Assembly (NCBI RefSeq): GCF_013450155.1 | Contig: NZ_JACCKD010000004.1 | Location: 124,001-188,000 of the forward strand | DNA length: 64,000 nucleotides | Direction of reading: 5' to 3' | DNA from: Haloechinothrix aidingensis | Lineage (GTDB): Bacteria > Actinomycetota > Actinomycetes > Mycobacteriales > Pseudonocardiaceae | Shown here: piece after piece, positions 24,619-33,573 of the stretch | How the letters are laid out: every line of letters begins with the position of its first letter | Position numbering within the stretch: the stretch's first letter is position 1 | Translations under genes and position numbers: made by a program | The notes under the pieces: generated by a model | What the model was told of the DNA's origin: nothing | The model's input: the letters and a program-made list of their open reading frames with translations, nothing else | Databases searched by the model: none

Positions 24619-27600
24619 CTACAGTGGGGCGATCGTCGGGTGTGCGAGCCGGACGTCGGTGCCGGCGTCCCACCCGCGGGAGACGCCGTTAACGGCGCGC
24701 TGGACGGTGAACTGCTGCGTGGTGGGTACGGTCCAGTCGTGCCAGTGCAGCACCACCGGCAGGGTGTTGGTGTTGTTGGCCTCGAGCACGCAGCGCGCGC
24801 CGATCTCGCCGGCGGTGTCCAGGGCGTCGTCGGTGGTGCTGATCGTCCAGGTGTCGGGTTCGGCCTCGCTGTCTGGCCACAGTCGGGCGGCGAGGTCGGT
24901 GCCGTGGGCGCGGGCGCGCAGGTGCCACTGTTGGTCGGCGCTGTACGAGTCGATCTCGGCGCCGGTGAGCCAGCTCCATTGCCCGTCGACCTTGCGATGG
25001 ATGGCCACGCCGATGTTGCTGGTGTCTTTGAACTCGACGAATACTGCGTAGAAGTTGTCGCTGTCGTGGTAGCGCATCAGCACGCCGGGCACGATCCAGT
25101 CGCCGTCGGCGACGACGGTCGTCGACACGGTGGCCAGGATCTCGAGGTTGGTGGCCGATACGGGCATTGTGATCACGCGCGCGTCCGAGACGGCTCCGAT
25201 GGCGACCTGGCCGATCTCGTCGGTGTCGTCGACGGAGAACTCGCTGGCGGGCCCGTCGCGGATGATCCAGTCGGGTCCGATGGTGGGGCTGCCCCACCCG
25301 TCGGTCTCGGCGCGGGCGTAGAGGTCGTGGATGGTGTCGCTGTCGGTGACGCGCACGTCCTCGCCGCCACCGATGCGCACGTCGACGGGAAGGTCGTTGC
25401 CGTCGGTGGTCCATGCGGGTCCGTCGCGGGTGGCCACCAGCATGGTGGTGGCGGTGTTGTCGAGGTCGGCGGCGGTGTCCGAGCCGGCGGTGTCGGCGCG
25501 GATCGGCTCATCGGGCTCGGCGTCATCGACGGCTGTGGGCGCGAGGACGCCGACGGTCCACGGGGACGCCGGGGTGCAGGTGACGACGATGTCGTGGGTG
25601 GGCTGGCCTTTGTTCTCCTCGAGGCCCTGCACGATGACGTCGACCGGCTCGGGCAGCCACGCGGGTGTGTTGATGATCTGCATGCGGTCGCCCTCGGCGA
25701 CGGTCTGGAGCTCGCTGTGCCGCGCGGCCATGCGGGGGTTGGCGAGGTCGACGCGCACGGTGGGGAATCGCGGCTCGTCGATGGTGCCCAGGTGCAGGCG
25801 CCAGCCGGCTTGGTGCGGTAGCTGCGCGTCGCCGGCGACGTTGACGTCGGGGGCGTCGTCGTAGCGGCCGACCCCGTCGGGTGGCGGCGCGACCGACAGG
25901 GGTCCGGTGCGCTGCACGGCCCGGTATTCGGACCCGCGGGGCCGGCTGACGGTGACGTCGTTGCGCAGCGCCTGGTCGTCTTCGACGGGCTCGAACGGGG
26001 CGAACACCTCACCCGAGGAGTAGTCGAGCAGCACCCGTGGTGTCTGGTTGTAGAGGGTGGCGCGGGGGCGCCACAGCAGGGCGAGCGCGTCGGCGCGTTC
26101 GCCGAAGTAGCCGAGGTCGGCGCCGGCGGCGCTGCGCAGCAGGGCCAGCAGGGACTCGGGGGTCTGCGCGCCGACGGCCTCGGTGTCCTCGCGGGTGGAG
26201 ACGACCCGCAGCGGGATGTCCTCGTCGGCGGTGAGCCGCTGCAGTCGGTCGGTGGCTGACTCGCCGGACCAGGCGTCCATGGATCGTCCGATGACGTCCC
26301 AGATGCTGTGCACGTCCCCGTTCATCACCGCGATGTGGCCGACCGCGGTGCCGCCGAGATCGCTGCCGCCGCCGGGCGTGTTGATGCGTCGGATGCGCCC
26401 GTAGGTGTGGCCCGCGAGGGTGCCGTCGAGGACGCTGCCGGTGTCGGCGCCTGCCTCGAACACCCCTAGTTGCCAGTCGATGTCGGATCCCTGCTGCGAT
26501 AGCCACAGGCTGAACATGAGGTCGGTGCCGTTGGCGTCGGCGGCGAACCAGATCGAGCTCAGCACTTGGTCGCCGCCCTCGGTGGCGTCGTAGGCGCGCA
26601 GGCCGAACGACCCATCGCTGTTGACGATCACGTCCCACCGCGCCACCGAGCCGGTGGTGGGGATGGTGAACAGGCGCTGTTCCCCGTCAACCCCGTTGTC
26701 TGGCAGGTGCAGCAGCGCGATGAGGCGCTGGTCGGCATCCGGGTCGTATTCGGGGATCACGGGACGCAGCCGGCCGGTGGTCAGCTGCGGTAGTGCCTCG
26801 GAGGACGGCAACCCCTCGTAGCTGGACAGGTCGACCTCGCCCTCGATCTCGGCCGAGGGCTGTCCGATGCCCGAGGCGATGCGGCTGGCATTCTCGCCGT
26901 CCTCGCACGGCCAGTATCCGACGATCTCACTGCGGCTGGACAGGTCGCGAAACAGTGATGAGCGCAGTGGTTTCGAGCCCTGCTGCAGCCGGTGCAGGAT
27001 GCCCCACGCCTGGATCGGGGCCCAGAGGTCGTTACCCGAGAGGTCCCACCGCAGCGGCCATCGGGAGACCTCGCCGCTGAACCGCACCGCGCTGTCGGCC
27101 AGGACGGCGGCCTCGTGCAGTATCCACTCGTGACCGTCATCAGCGGTCCAGCTGGTACTCGTGAGATCGTCCTGGTCGGCGAACTCGGCATCGGCCACGA
27201 GCGTCCCGTCGACGCCGGCGCGAAGCTGGAACGCGTGGATGGTGCCCGAGAACGTGGCGTCGTCGGGGAATATCGCACCGCCGCCGGCGCCGGCCCCGAT
27301 CTCGAGGGGCGCGTCGGAGGCGTAGATGCTGGTCGTGGCATCGTGGACTACGTCGTTGCCGAGCTGGCTCCACGTGTCGCCGATGCTGGCTGCGGTGTAG
27401 AACCGGGCGATGGCGTTCCCGTTTCCGTCGTCGACGATGAGGACGATGCGCAGCGCGAGCAGGTCGGCGTCGGCCGGGACGGGTGAGGTGGAGGTCGACT
27501 GCTTGAACGTGTTGAACGTGCCGTCCTCGCTGTGCGACAGGCGGAGCGTGCCGTCCGCCATGTGCTGCGCCATCCACGAGCGGTTGTCGCCGGAGATCTG

Positions 27601-28002
27601 GTATTTCGACGCGAGCAGCGTGTCGGCGTCGGGCCGCCACGAGGTGGGTGTGGCCTCGAAGACGATGTCGATGTCGCCGATGATGTCGAGCGAGGAAGCG
27701 TCCTCGGTGTGCGCGTACGATCCGTCCTCGCCCGGTAGCCACATGCCCTGCTGGCTGGGCCCGATCCGCACCCGCAACGGGGTGTTGCGGCCGACCTTGC
27801 CGAACAGTGGGCTGTGCGGGTTGCGGGGGCTGTAGCGGCCGTGCCGGTTGTTGAGCAGCATGCGGCAGCTGCTCGGGTCGACGTGCTCGGACCAGTCGCG
27901 GCGGCCCCGCTCGATGTGCACGTCCTGCCGGGGAGTGCGCACGTCGCTGGTGATGTCGTGCCACTGCCCGTCGTAGAACAGCTGCACGGCGAGGTCGGCC
28001 AT
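24619..28002 (-). CDS. Large minor tail protein (tail tip)
   Basis: A 1127-aa protein, the largest in the window. The N-terminus (about 1-80) has the actinophage minor-tail pattern DGQWHDITSDVRTPRQDV and LNNRHGRYSPRNPHSPLFG, binding the tail tube end. A LamG-like region (about 85-270) and a second concanavalin-like region near the C-terminus (about 920-1080, MRYHDSDNFYAVFVEFKD) are consistent with carbohydrate contact. Only this one large protein follows the tape measure, so it may combine the distal-tail and tail-lysin roles that are usually separate. The start overlaps the tape-measure stop. Confidence 0.85.
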   Translation of the reverse strand: MADLAVQLFYDGQWHDITSDVRTPRQDVHIERGRRDWSEHVDPSSCRMLLNNRHGRYSPRNPHSPLFGKVGRNTPLRVRIGPSQQGMWLPGEDGSYAHTEDASSLDIIGDIDIVFEATPTSWRPDADTLLASKYQISGDNRSWMAQHMADGTLRLSHSEDGTFNTFKQSTSTSPVPADADLLALRIVLIVDDGNGNAIARFYTAASIGDTWSQLGNDVVHDATTSIYASDAPLEIGAGAGGGAIFPDDATFSGTIHAFQLRAGVDGTLVADAEFADQDDLTSTSWTADDGHEWILHEAAVLADSAVRFSGEVSRWPLRWDLSGNDLWAPIQAWGILHRLQQGSKPLRSSLFRDLSSRSEIVGYWPCEDGENASRIASGIGQPSAEIEGEVDLSSYEGLPSSEALPQLTTGRLRPVIPEYDPDADQRLIALLHLPDNGVDGEQRLFTIPTTGSVARWDVIVNSDGSFGLRAYDATEGGDQVLSSIWFAADANGTDLMFSLWLSQQGSDIDWQLGVFEAGADTGSVLDGTLAGHTYGRIRRINTPGGGSDLGGTAVGHIAVMNGDVHSIWDVIGRSMDAWSGESATDRLQRLTADEDIPLRVVSTREDTEAVGAQTPESLLALLRSAAGADLGYFGERADALALLWRPRATLYNQTPRVLLDYSSGEVFAPFEPVEDDQALRNDVTVSRPRGSEYRAVQRTGPLSVAPPPDGVGRYDDAPDVNVAGDAQLPHQAGWRLHLGTIDEPRFPTVRVDLANPRMAARHSELQTVAEGDRMQIINTPAWLPEPVDVIVQGLEENKGQPTHDIVVTCTPASPWTVGVLAPTAVDDAEPDEPIRADTAGSDTAADLDNTATTMLVATRDGPAWTTDGNDLPVDVRIGGGEDVRVTDSDTIHDLYARAETDGWGSPTIGPDWIIRDGPASEFSVDDTDEIGQVAIGAVSDARVITMPVSATNLEILATVSTTVVADGDWIVPGVLMRYHDSDNFYAVFVEFKDTSNIGVAIHRKVDGQWSWLTGAEIDSYSADQQWHLRARAHGTDLAARLWPDSEAEPDTWTISTTDDALDTAGEIGARCVLEANNTNTLPVVLHWHDWTVPTTQQFTVQRAVNGVSRGWDAGTDVRLAHPTIAPL

Positions 28003-29675
28003 CAGTTCGCTCCGGCGAACACGACGTCGAGCCCGCCTCGCGCTTTGATGCCGCGGCGGAACAGGCGGATGAGGTCCTCGTCGCCGTCGAGCTCGATGCG
28101 CAGGGTGCCGCCGAGCCCGCCGGCGCCGCGCTCGAGGGGGCTCACGCGTGCACCGCGCGGCAGGTCGAGCACCTCGGGCCCGCGCTCGCCGACCACGGCG
28201 CGGCCCCCGCCGAGGATGTCGCCGCCCTCGGCCAGCATCGGGATCGAGGGAATGTGCGGGATCGACACGCCCGGCACGCTGTTGGCCCCGTCGATCAGCG
28301 AGTTGATGCCGCCGATCGCGCCGTTGATCAGGCCAATCGCCCCGTTCACAGCACTGCGCGCGCCGGAGGTGACCCCGCCCCACATGCCGCCGAAGAACCC
28401 CTTGATGTCCGATATGGCGCCCCAGAACTTGTCACGCATCCAGTCCATTCGACCGGTGACCCAGCCGATGACCGAGTTGGCCTGGTCTCGGACCCATCCG
28501 AGCCCGCCGACGAACGCGTCGAGCGCGCGCTTGATGCCGCGCCGCCAGAACGTGCGCGTGAACCAGTCGGCGAACGCGGAGGCCTTGTCCCAGATCCAGT
28601 CCCACGCGGCCTGGAATGCTGCCTTGACCTCGTCCCAGTTCTTGATGACCAGCACGCCGATTGCGATCAGCGCGGCGATCGCGGCGATGATCAGGAAGAT
28701 GGGATTGGCCAACATCGTCAGGTTCAGCTTGGTCTGCGCCAACGTCCAGGCTTTGGTGATGCCCACGATCGTCTTGCCGATCGGGCCGAGCGCCAGCAGC
28801 GCCGGCGCCACGGTGCCCGCAGCCTCGGCGAGCCCGCCGTAACGGAACATGAGATCGTCCACACGGTTCTGCAGGCTTTGCAGTAACGTGTCGTTGGTGT
28901 CGGCCGCGTCCGAGATCTCCTCGAGCGAGCCCGGCACCGCCTGGGACTCGTCCTGGTAGCGGGCCCACTCGTCGGCGGTGAGCCCGATCGATTCGAGGAA
29001 GGACTCCATGTCTCCCTCCGAATCGGACAGTGCCTGCTCGACCTCCTTGATCGCGCGATTGGCCTCGAACCCGCGGTCCTCGAATACCTGGATCGCCGCC
29101 GAGGTGTCCTCGAGCCCGAAGTTCAGCGCGTCGAGCTCGTCGGGCACGCGGTTGAGTACCCGGGTCAGCCGGCCGACACTGCCGTCGGCCTGGTCCATCA
29201 GCTGGAACAGCGCGTCGCCCTGCCCGGCGGCATCCTCCATGCTCATGCCCAGTGGGGTGAGCACGCTCTCGACGTCGCCGATCGCGCTGGGCAGGTCGGT
29301 GCCCATGGCGGTGGCCAGGTCGTCGATCGCGGGCAGCACATCGCGCATGCCCTCCTCGCTGGTGACCCCGGCCTGGGCCAGGTCCTCCATGGCGAACGCG
29401 AAGTCGCTCGCGTCACCCTGCCCCTCGGAGAGTTCGGTCGCCAGGCCGCGCACCGCGTCCGCGCTGAGTTCCGAGCGCACCGCAGTGACGTCCATGCTCG
29501 CGTTGACGTCCTGCTGCGAGCGGGCGAATGCCTCCATGGCCCCACCGGCCGCGGCCCCGGCCGCGGCGATGGTGGCGAAGTTGCGGTCGATGACCCCGGC
29601 CAGCCCGCCGAGCTCGGACTCGGCGTCGCTGGCATCGGCGCCGACGTTGATCGACAGCTCGTCCAGTGTGGCCAC
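28002..29675 (-). CDS. Tape measure protein
   Basis: A 557-aa protein with an Ala-rich amphipathic N-terminal half. A central hydrophobic membrane-active patch follows (NPIFLIIAAIAALIAIGVLVI, about residues 320-340). A Trp/Phe-rich stretch and a Gly-rich C-terminal segment (MLAEGGDILGGGRAVVGERG) follow; the latter is a very common tape-measure ending. It is short for the family: about 1.5 Angstrom per residue predicts a tail near 80 nm. It follows the frameshifted chaperone genes, as in all siphophages. Confidence 0.92.
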   Translation of the reverse strand: MATLDELSINVGADASDAESELGGLAGVIDRNFATIAAAGAAAGGAMEAFARSQQDVNASMDVTAVRSELSADAVRGLATELSEGQGDASDFAFAMEDLAQAGVTSEEGMRDVLPAIDDLATAMGTDLPSAIGDVESVLTPLGMSMEDAAGQGDALFQLMDQADGSVGRLTRVLNRVPDELDALNFGLEDTSAAIQVFEDRGFEANRAIKEVEQALSDSEGDMESFLESIGLTADEWARYQDESQAVPGSLEEISDAADTNDTLLQSLQNRVDDLMFRYGGLAEAAGTVAPALLALGPIGKTIVGITKAWTLAQTKLNLTMLANPIFLIIAAIAALIAIGVLVIKNWDEVKAAFQAAWDWIWDKASAFADWFTRTFWRRGIKRALDAFVGGLGWVRDQANSVIGWVTGRMDWMRDKFWGAISDIKGFFGGMWGGVTSGARSAVNGAIGLINGAIGGINSLIDGANSVPGVSIPHIPSIPMLAEGGDILGGGRAVVGERGPEVLDLPRGARVSPLERGAGGLGGTLRIELDGDEDLIRLFRRGIKARGGLDVVFAGAN

Positions 29676-29686
29676 GCCTCACCTCC

Positions 29687-30040
29687 CTAGGAGGTTGTGC
29701 CGCTGTGCGTCCCGCCGAGTGCGGCGTTGATGCTGCTGACCTCGCGCAGCAGCTCGTGCGGAGTTTTGGGGCCGCGTCGCTGATCCCACTCGAGGAGGAA
29801 GTCAGTGACGCGTTTGGTGCCGCGTTTGCCGCCCAGAGCGCGGATGCTGTTGGATACCGTCGCCGCGACCAGCGCGGCGTGGTAGTCGCCCCGGCCCGGC
29901 CCGAGTGGCCCGTCGATGCGCTCGAACGCGCGCCATTCGGTCAGTTCCGCCGAGCTCGTCCGCGCGAGCAGCTCGGCCACGGTGCAGCCGAGCTGCGCCG
30001 CTAGTCGGAAGTAGAATCGTCGCTCTGGGCGGCTGCGGAG
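29687..30040 (-). CDS. Tail assembly chaperone, -1 frameshift extension (T)
   Basis: This is a 117-codon region in the -1 frame of the preceding G gene. Read after slippage at 30040-30046 it begins L-R-S-R-P-E-R-R-F-Y-F-R-L-A-A-Q-L-G and runs into TVAELLARTSSAELTEW, the conserved core of T domains. The predicted G-T fusion is 239 aa. A GTG at 29980 could give a standalone 97-aa protein, but it would cut away the conserved FRLAAQLG segment, so the fusion is preferred. It helps the tube subunit assemble on the tape measure. Confidence 0.85.
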   Translation of the reverse strand, partial: LRSRPERRFYFRLAAQLGCTVAELLARTSSAELTEWRAFERIDGPLGPGRGDYHAALVAATVSNSIRALGGKRGTKRVTDFLLEWDQRRGPKTPHELLREVSSINAALGGTHSGTTS

Positions 30041-30405
30041 TTTCCCGCCATCTCCTCCACGGCATCCTTCTTGAGGCCGGAGAGCTCGTTGGCCTTGGCG
30101 AACAGGCGGCTGATCACGCCAGCGTTCTTCTCACCGAGCTTACGGGTCTGCGTGATCGAGAACAGCGGCTGGAACTGCTCGTCCACCAGGGACAGGGCCA
30201 CGATCCGGATCTCGGTCTCGGCGATGGCGTCCGATTTGACCTGCACGTCCTGCCCTTTGATCGCCATCATGGTGCCGTTGACGCGGGCGCGTTGCGTTCC
30301 GGTCAGGCCCCGCACGCGCACCGTGCCGCCCCACTCGGGCACTTCGACGTCCTCGTACGGGATGTCGTCGGTGGCCAGGATCTCGTCGGCGGTCAGTAGG
30401 CTCAT
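30001..30405 (-). CDS. Tail assembly chaperone (G)
   Basis: A 134-aa protein from ATG 30405 (MSLLTADEILATDDIPYEDV), typical of actinophage tail chaperones with their tube-like N-terminal sheet. The last 12 residues are downstream of a slippery heptamer and are replaced in the frameshift product. It sits in the canonical place between the tail tube and the tape measure. Confidence 0.85.
   Translation of the reverse strand: MSLLTADEILATDDIPYEDVEVPEWGGTVRVRGLTGTQRARVNGTMMAIKGQDVQVKSDAIAETEIRIVALSLVDEQFQPLFSITQTRKLGEKNAGVISRLFAKANELSGLKKDAVEEMAGNSAAAQSDDSTSD
30040..30046 (-). promoter_or_regulatory. Programmed -1 ribosomal frameshift site GGGAAAC
   Basis: On the minus strand GGGAAAC lies in the correct X-XXY-YYZ phase (codons GCG-GGA-AAC of gene G). 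Slipping back one base reads GGG-AAA and continues in the T frame without a stop for 117 codons. Frame arithmetic was checked codon by codon. Confidence 0.85.
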
Positions 30406-30430
30406 GGGCTCGCTCCGTGTCGCGTCGGGA

Positions 30431-30871
30431 TCAGACACCGGTCAGGCTTAGGTCCGGCTTGCCCGTGATCTTGACCGTGACCGATCGTTCGGCTTTGTCG
30501 TCGTGCGGGAACTCGTCGCCGAGCGCGGTGATCAGCGCGCTGAACTCCCAGGTGTATTCCTCGGCGGTGCCGGGCAGGATCACCACCCGGTAGTCCCGTA
30601 ACGAGTCCTCCTCGAAGTCGTCGTCGAGCAGCTGCTGGGTGGAGCTGTCCGGGTCGTAGTTGAGGGTGAGCTCCACGCTGCCGCCGTCCTTGAGTCCTTT
30701 GACGAACTCGCGGTACTTGTCGGGGCTGTCGTGGGCAGTGACCTCGATCTGTTCGCGTTCGCGGCTGGGCCCGGAAATGTCGGTGACGTTGGCGATCGTT
30801 TCGAACACCGGATCTGTTTCGGCCATGTCGGACCGTGCGAACTGGGTGCCGAACGCGTCGATGCCAGCCAT
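30431..30871 (-). CDS. Major tail (tube) protein
   Basis: A 146-aa protein of the phage tail tube family: IANVTDISGPSREREQIEVT, then YREFVKGLKDGGSVELTLNY, which is typical of TP901/HK97-type tubes. It is followed by the chaperone pair. It ends with a beta strand (VTVKITGKPDLS) and has no Ig-like extension. Confidence 0.88.
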   Translation of the reverse strand: MAGIDAFGTQFARSDMAETDPVFETIANVTDISGPSREREQIEVTAHDSPDKYREFVKGLKDGGSVELTLNYDPDSSTQQLLDDDFEEDSLRDYRVVILPGTAEEYTWEFSALITALGDEFPHDDKAERSVTVKITGKPDLSLTGV

Positions 30872-30874
30872 GAG

Positions 30875-31297
30875 CTAGTCCTCCTGTGCGGTATAGATAC
30901 GGAAGCGGTCCACGCGGTGGCGGATGCTGGGTTCGGGGTCACGCAGCTGTTGCGTGCTCTCGTGGGCGATGAGGTAGACGGCGTGCCCGGCGACGTGGGT
31001 ATCGAGCGCGGCATGGTTGCGGGCCAGCAGCGCGACGAGGCGTTCGCCGATGCGGTTACCCGGGCGGCTGGAGCGGGCCCGGCTCCAGGTGTGGATGGTG
31101 TGCACAAGCTGGCGCCCGTGCCGCCCGTGGGTGTTGTCGGGGCTGGACTGCACGTCGCCGATGCGCACGTAGTCCAACTCGGCGTCCTCGGGCACCTCGT
31201 CATACACGCCGGTGACCAGGTCCATCAGCGCGGTGTCGCCGGTCAGCAGCGTGTACAGCCCGGCCTGGACCGCGTCCAGCGGGTCGGAGGCGGTCAC
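30875..31297 (-). CDS. Tail terminator / completion protein
   Basis: A 140-aa protein from GTG 31297, overlapping the previous stop as GTGA. DAVQAGLYTLLTGDTALM and the central DYVRIGDVQ strand fit the DUF3168/gp17-like tail completion family that caps the tube at the head side. Position between the HK97-gp10-like gene and the tube is canonical. Confidence 0.75.
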   Translation of the reverse strand: MTASDPLDAVQAGLYTLLTGDTALMDLVTGVYDEVPEDAELDYVRIGDVQSSPDNTHGRHGRQLVHTIHTWSRARSSRPGNRIGERLVALLARNHAALDTHVAGHAVYLIAHESTQQLRDPEPSIRHRVDRFRIYTAQED

Positions 31298-31671
31298 CGG
31301 CTGATGTCCTTGAGCGCCGACTCCAGCTGCACCCGAACGCGCCGCGGCAGCCGGGTTCGGCTGCCCTCCACGGCCGGGGCGGCGAACGGCTGCGCGGCCA
31401 TCTTCGAGGTGCCAAACTCGACCCAGATCGCGTGGGTGGCCGTCGCGGCCACGGTCCCAGTCAGACCGTCGACACGCGACTCGATCGAGTCGATCAACTC
31501 GCCGGTCTCGCCCCGCGGCGCCGTGTCGCGCATGTCGTCGGCCACGGCCTGGGTTTCGGACGCGATGGCCGACTCGAGCGCGGTGCGTACCGCCGGCGGC
31601 AGCTCGTCGAGCTTGCCCTTGAGGCGGTCCACACCGTCGATCGAGACGTGCATCCGCGCGCGTTTGCTCAC
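31294..31671 (-). CDS. HK97 gp10-like head-tail joining protein
   Basis: A 125-aa protein with the family pattern LKGKLDELPPAVRTALESAI, DTAPRGETGELIDSI and HAIWVEFGTSKMAAQPF. The last block is diagnostic. It is part of the neck between connector and tail. Confidence 0.85.
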   Translation of the reverse strand: MSKRARMHVSIDGVDRLKGKLDELPPAVRTALESAIASETQAVADDMRDTAPRGETGELIDSIESRVDGLTGTVAATATHAIWVEFGTSKMAAQPFAAPAVEGSRTRLPRRVRVQLESALKDISR

Positions 31672-31913
31672 CGCTGCCCCAGCGCGCGCTTGTGCCGACG
31701 GATGCGGCGCTCGAGCATCTGCCGCCTGGCGGGCGTTTTCGCGCGGGCGTGCAGCGCCTCGAGCCGTTCGATCTCGTGCCGCAGCTCGTCGTGACTGTGC
31801 GGCCCCCGGGTGCCGTCCGAGGTGGTCTCGGCTGCCGGTGCCGCGTCGGTGATGTCCTCGCCACTCGGGGTGGCCGTGTCGCCGGCGCTGCTGCTGGGCT
31901 TGTGCTTGGTCAC
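31668..31913 (-). CDS. Small helical protein in the connector cluster
   Basis: An 81-aa protein. The first half is Ser/Thr/Ala-rich and disordered; the second is a charged helix (DELRHEIERLEALHARAKTP). It overlaps both neighbours by 4 bp. No family recognised; the extra gene between head closure and gp10-like genes is unusual. Confidence 0.65.
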   Translation of the reverse strand: MTKHKPSSSAGDTATPSGEDITDAAPAAETTSDGTRGPHSHDELRHEIERLEALHARAKTPARRQMLERRIRRHKRALGQR

Positions 31914-32236
31914 GTTGGCTCCTCTTGGGTGCGTTCGGTGTCGCAGCGTTGGTAGGCCGCGATGGACGGGGTCACCACCGCCACGACTCGGTAGGTCAGG
32001 TCGCCGTCGCGGAGCTGGTCACCGCGGCGCACGTCGACGGTGGGCAGGACGTAGATCGCCTGTGTGTGCTCGGCACCGTCCTGATGCGCCACGAGCTGTT
32101 CACTGGCCGAGGGTTGCGGCAGCCGCGCGGCCACGTCGCCGACCTTGCTCCAGCTGTAGGTCTGGCCGCCGACGTCGTCGGTGCTGATGTCGCGGCGCCA
32201 CACCGCCACCGTGCGGTTGAGCAGGTGGGCGATCAC
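31910..32236 (-). CDS. Head closure (stopper) protein
   Basis: A 108-aa small beta-barrel-like protein (LNRTVAVWRRDISTDDVGGQ, then YRVVAV). It matches the SPP1 gp16/HK97 head-tail adaptor group in size and place. It closes the portal after packaging. Confidence 0.75.
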   Translation of the reverse strand: MIAHLLNRTVAVWRRDISTDDVGGQTYSWSKVGDVAARLPQPSASEQLVAHQDGAEHTQAIYVLPTVDVRRGDQLRDGDLTYRVVAVVTPSIAAYQRCDTERTQEEPT

Positions 32237-32790
32237 GGCCGGGCTCCGTAGGCGGAGATGGTGCGCAGCTCACTCGCGTCGAGCTGCGCGGCGGCCACGT
32301 TCTGGCTCCATTGGCGCATCCAGTCACCGATCTGCTCCTGCGTCTTGCCGTCCGGGTTGTCCCACACGCTGTCGGCCAGGCGCAGCGCGATGTGCTTGAG
32401 CGCCATCGGGATCGGGTCGTAGCCGGCGGTGTAGGTGACCTCGACCGCGGCCTCGTGGGCCGGCCAGGCGCGCGCACCGCGGCGGATGAGGATGCCCGCG
32501 CTCGACCAGGTGTAGTCCTCGGTGAGCCCTTCGGTGAGTGTGGTGCCGTCCTCGAGCAGCGTCACCGTGGCGACGTCGGAGACCGGCCAGCGCGGCACCA
32601 GTAGCCGCGCGGTGCCGCTGCCGTCCAGCGTGACCGTGTCGGTGGATTCCTCGAGCGGCTGCCGTGCCTCGTCCTCGATACGGCCGGTGGCCAGATCGAG
32701 CAGCAGCTCGGCGGTTTCGGTCTGGTCAGTGGTAAACGCCGGGTGGCGCATCCACAGCCGCAGATCCTCCGCACTGGCGAAGGCCATCAC
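32233..32790 (-). CDS. Head-tail connector (gp6/gp15-like adaptor)
   Basis: A 185-aa protein. The helical start FASAEDLRLWMRHP, the LLLDLATGRIEDEA helix and GYDPIPMALKHIALRLA fit the connector family that docks on the portal. The start is ATG 32790, or ATG 32787 one codon in. Confidence 0.8.
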   Translation of the reverse strand: MMAFASAEDLRLWMRHPAFTTDQTETAELLLDLATGRIEDEARQPLEESTDTVTLDGSGTARLLVPRWPVSDVATVTLLEDGTTLTEGLTEDYTWSSAGILIRRGARAWPAHEAAVEVTYTAGYDPIPMALKHIALRLADSVWDNPDGKTQEQIGDWMRQWSQNVAAAQLDASELRTISAYGARP

Positions 32791-32803
32791 TCACCCCGCA
32801 CGG

Positions 32804-33103
32804 TTACTGCTCGTCGCCCTCACCGGTGGATGCGTCGCCGTCTGCGCCATCGGCGGTCTCGGCGTCGCCCTCGGCCTCGCCGGTGGATTTGCGGCGGCTC
32901 GTCTTGCGGGACCGCCGCGACGGGGCCGGCGACTGCTCGGTCTGCTCGGTCTGGCCGGCCCGCTCCGCGGGGTCGTCGCCGGCGTCGACGGCGTAGCCGC
33001 GCGCGATCAGCCGCTGCGCACGGTCATCTGCCACCTGGTAGGTGCGGCCGGGTGCGAGCGTACGTTCCGGCAGGGCGCACAGCGCCTTCATCGTGATACG
33101 CAT
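32804..33103 (-). CDS. Small protein with beta N-terminus and disordered tail
   Basis: A 99-aa protein. Residues 1-42 form a compact beta unit (YQVADDRAQRLIARGYAVD). Such units are common between capsid and connector genes of actinophages. Residues 43-99 are Glu/Asp/Ser/Gly-rich and disordered. Possibly a head fibre or decoration anchor; not proven. Confidence 0.65.
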   Translation of the reverse strand: MRITMKALCALPERTLAPGRTYQVADDRAQRLIARGYAVDAGDDPAERAGQTEQTEQSPAPSRRSRKTSRRKSTGEAEGDAETADGADGDASTGEGDEQ

Positions 33104-33174
33104 GGTTCTCCCATCGGGTCAGGCCGTGGGGCGGGGCACCCGGGCGGACCGGATGCCCCGCGCCACGGGTGGGG

Positions 33175-33561
33175 TTACGGCTTGGCGCGGCCGCGAGCGC
33201 GCAGCACGGAGACGCCGAACTCTGCGTCGCCGGTGCCGCCGTCGGTGGCCACCACCCGTACCCACTGCTTGATGCCGTGGTAGCCGACGACGGTGACCGT
33301 GTTCGCGTCCGGCGCATCGGGCGTGGTGCCGTCGAGCTCGTCGGCATCGACCTCCGCGTAGGCGTCGGTGGCACCGTCGTCGTCGGAGTGCTCGACGGTG
33401 AACGTCCACGAGTTGTCGGTGACCGCGCCGACGTCGAACACCATCGCGGCGGCGTCGTAGTTGGCCAGGTCCACGCCGCTGCCGGTCTGGTCGCCACCAC
33501 TGTGGCTGCCCGGGACGATCGATTGGGCGATCGCCACGTGGTTCTTGATGTCCTGCCTCAT
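33175..33561 (-). CDS. Putative head decoration protein
   Basis: A 128-aa all-beta protein directly after the major capsid gene. It has GVDLANYDAAAMVFDVG, FTVEHSDDDGATDAYAEV and WVRVVATDGGTG. This pattern of an early DLANYDA segment followed by an HSDDG loop recurs in capsid-adjacent proteins of siphophages. The decoration role is inferred from position and fold. Confidence 0.65.
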   Translation of the reverse strand: MRQDIKNHVAIAQSIVPGSHSGGDQTGSGVDLANYDAAAMVFDVGAVTDNSWTFTVEHSDDDGATDAYAEVDADELDGTTPDAPDANTVTVVGYHGIKQWVRVVATDGGTGDAEFGVSVLRARGRAKP

Positions 33562-33573
33562 GGGGTGTCCTCC

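Noticed and set aside
29687-29980. Standalone 97-aa tail chaperone T from GTG 29980
   Set aside because: The conserved RRFYFRLAAQLG region lies upstream in the same frame and is reached only by the -1 shift at 30040-30046.
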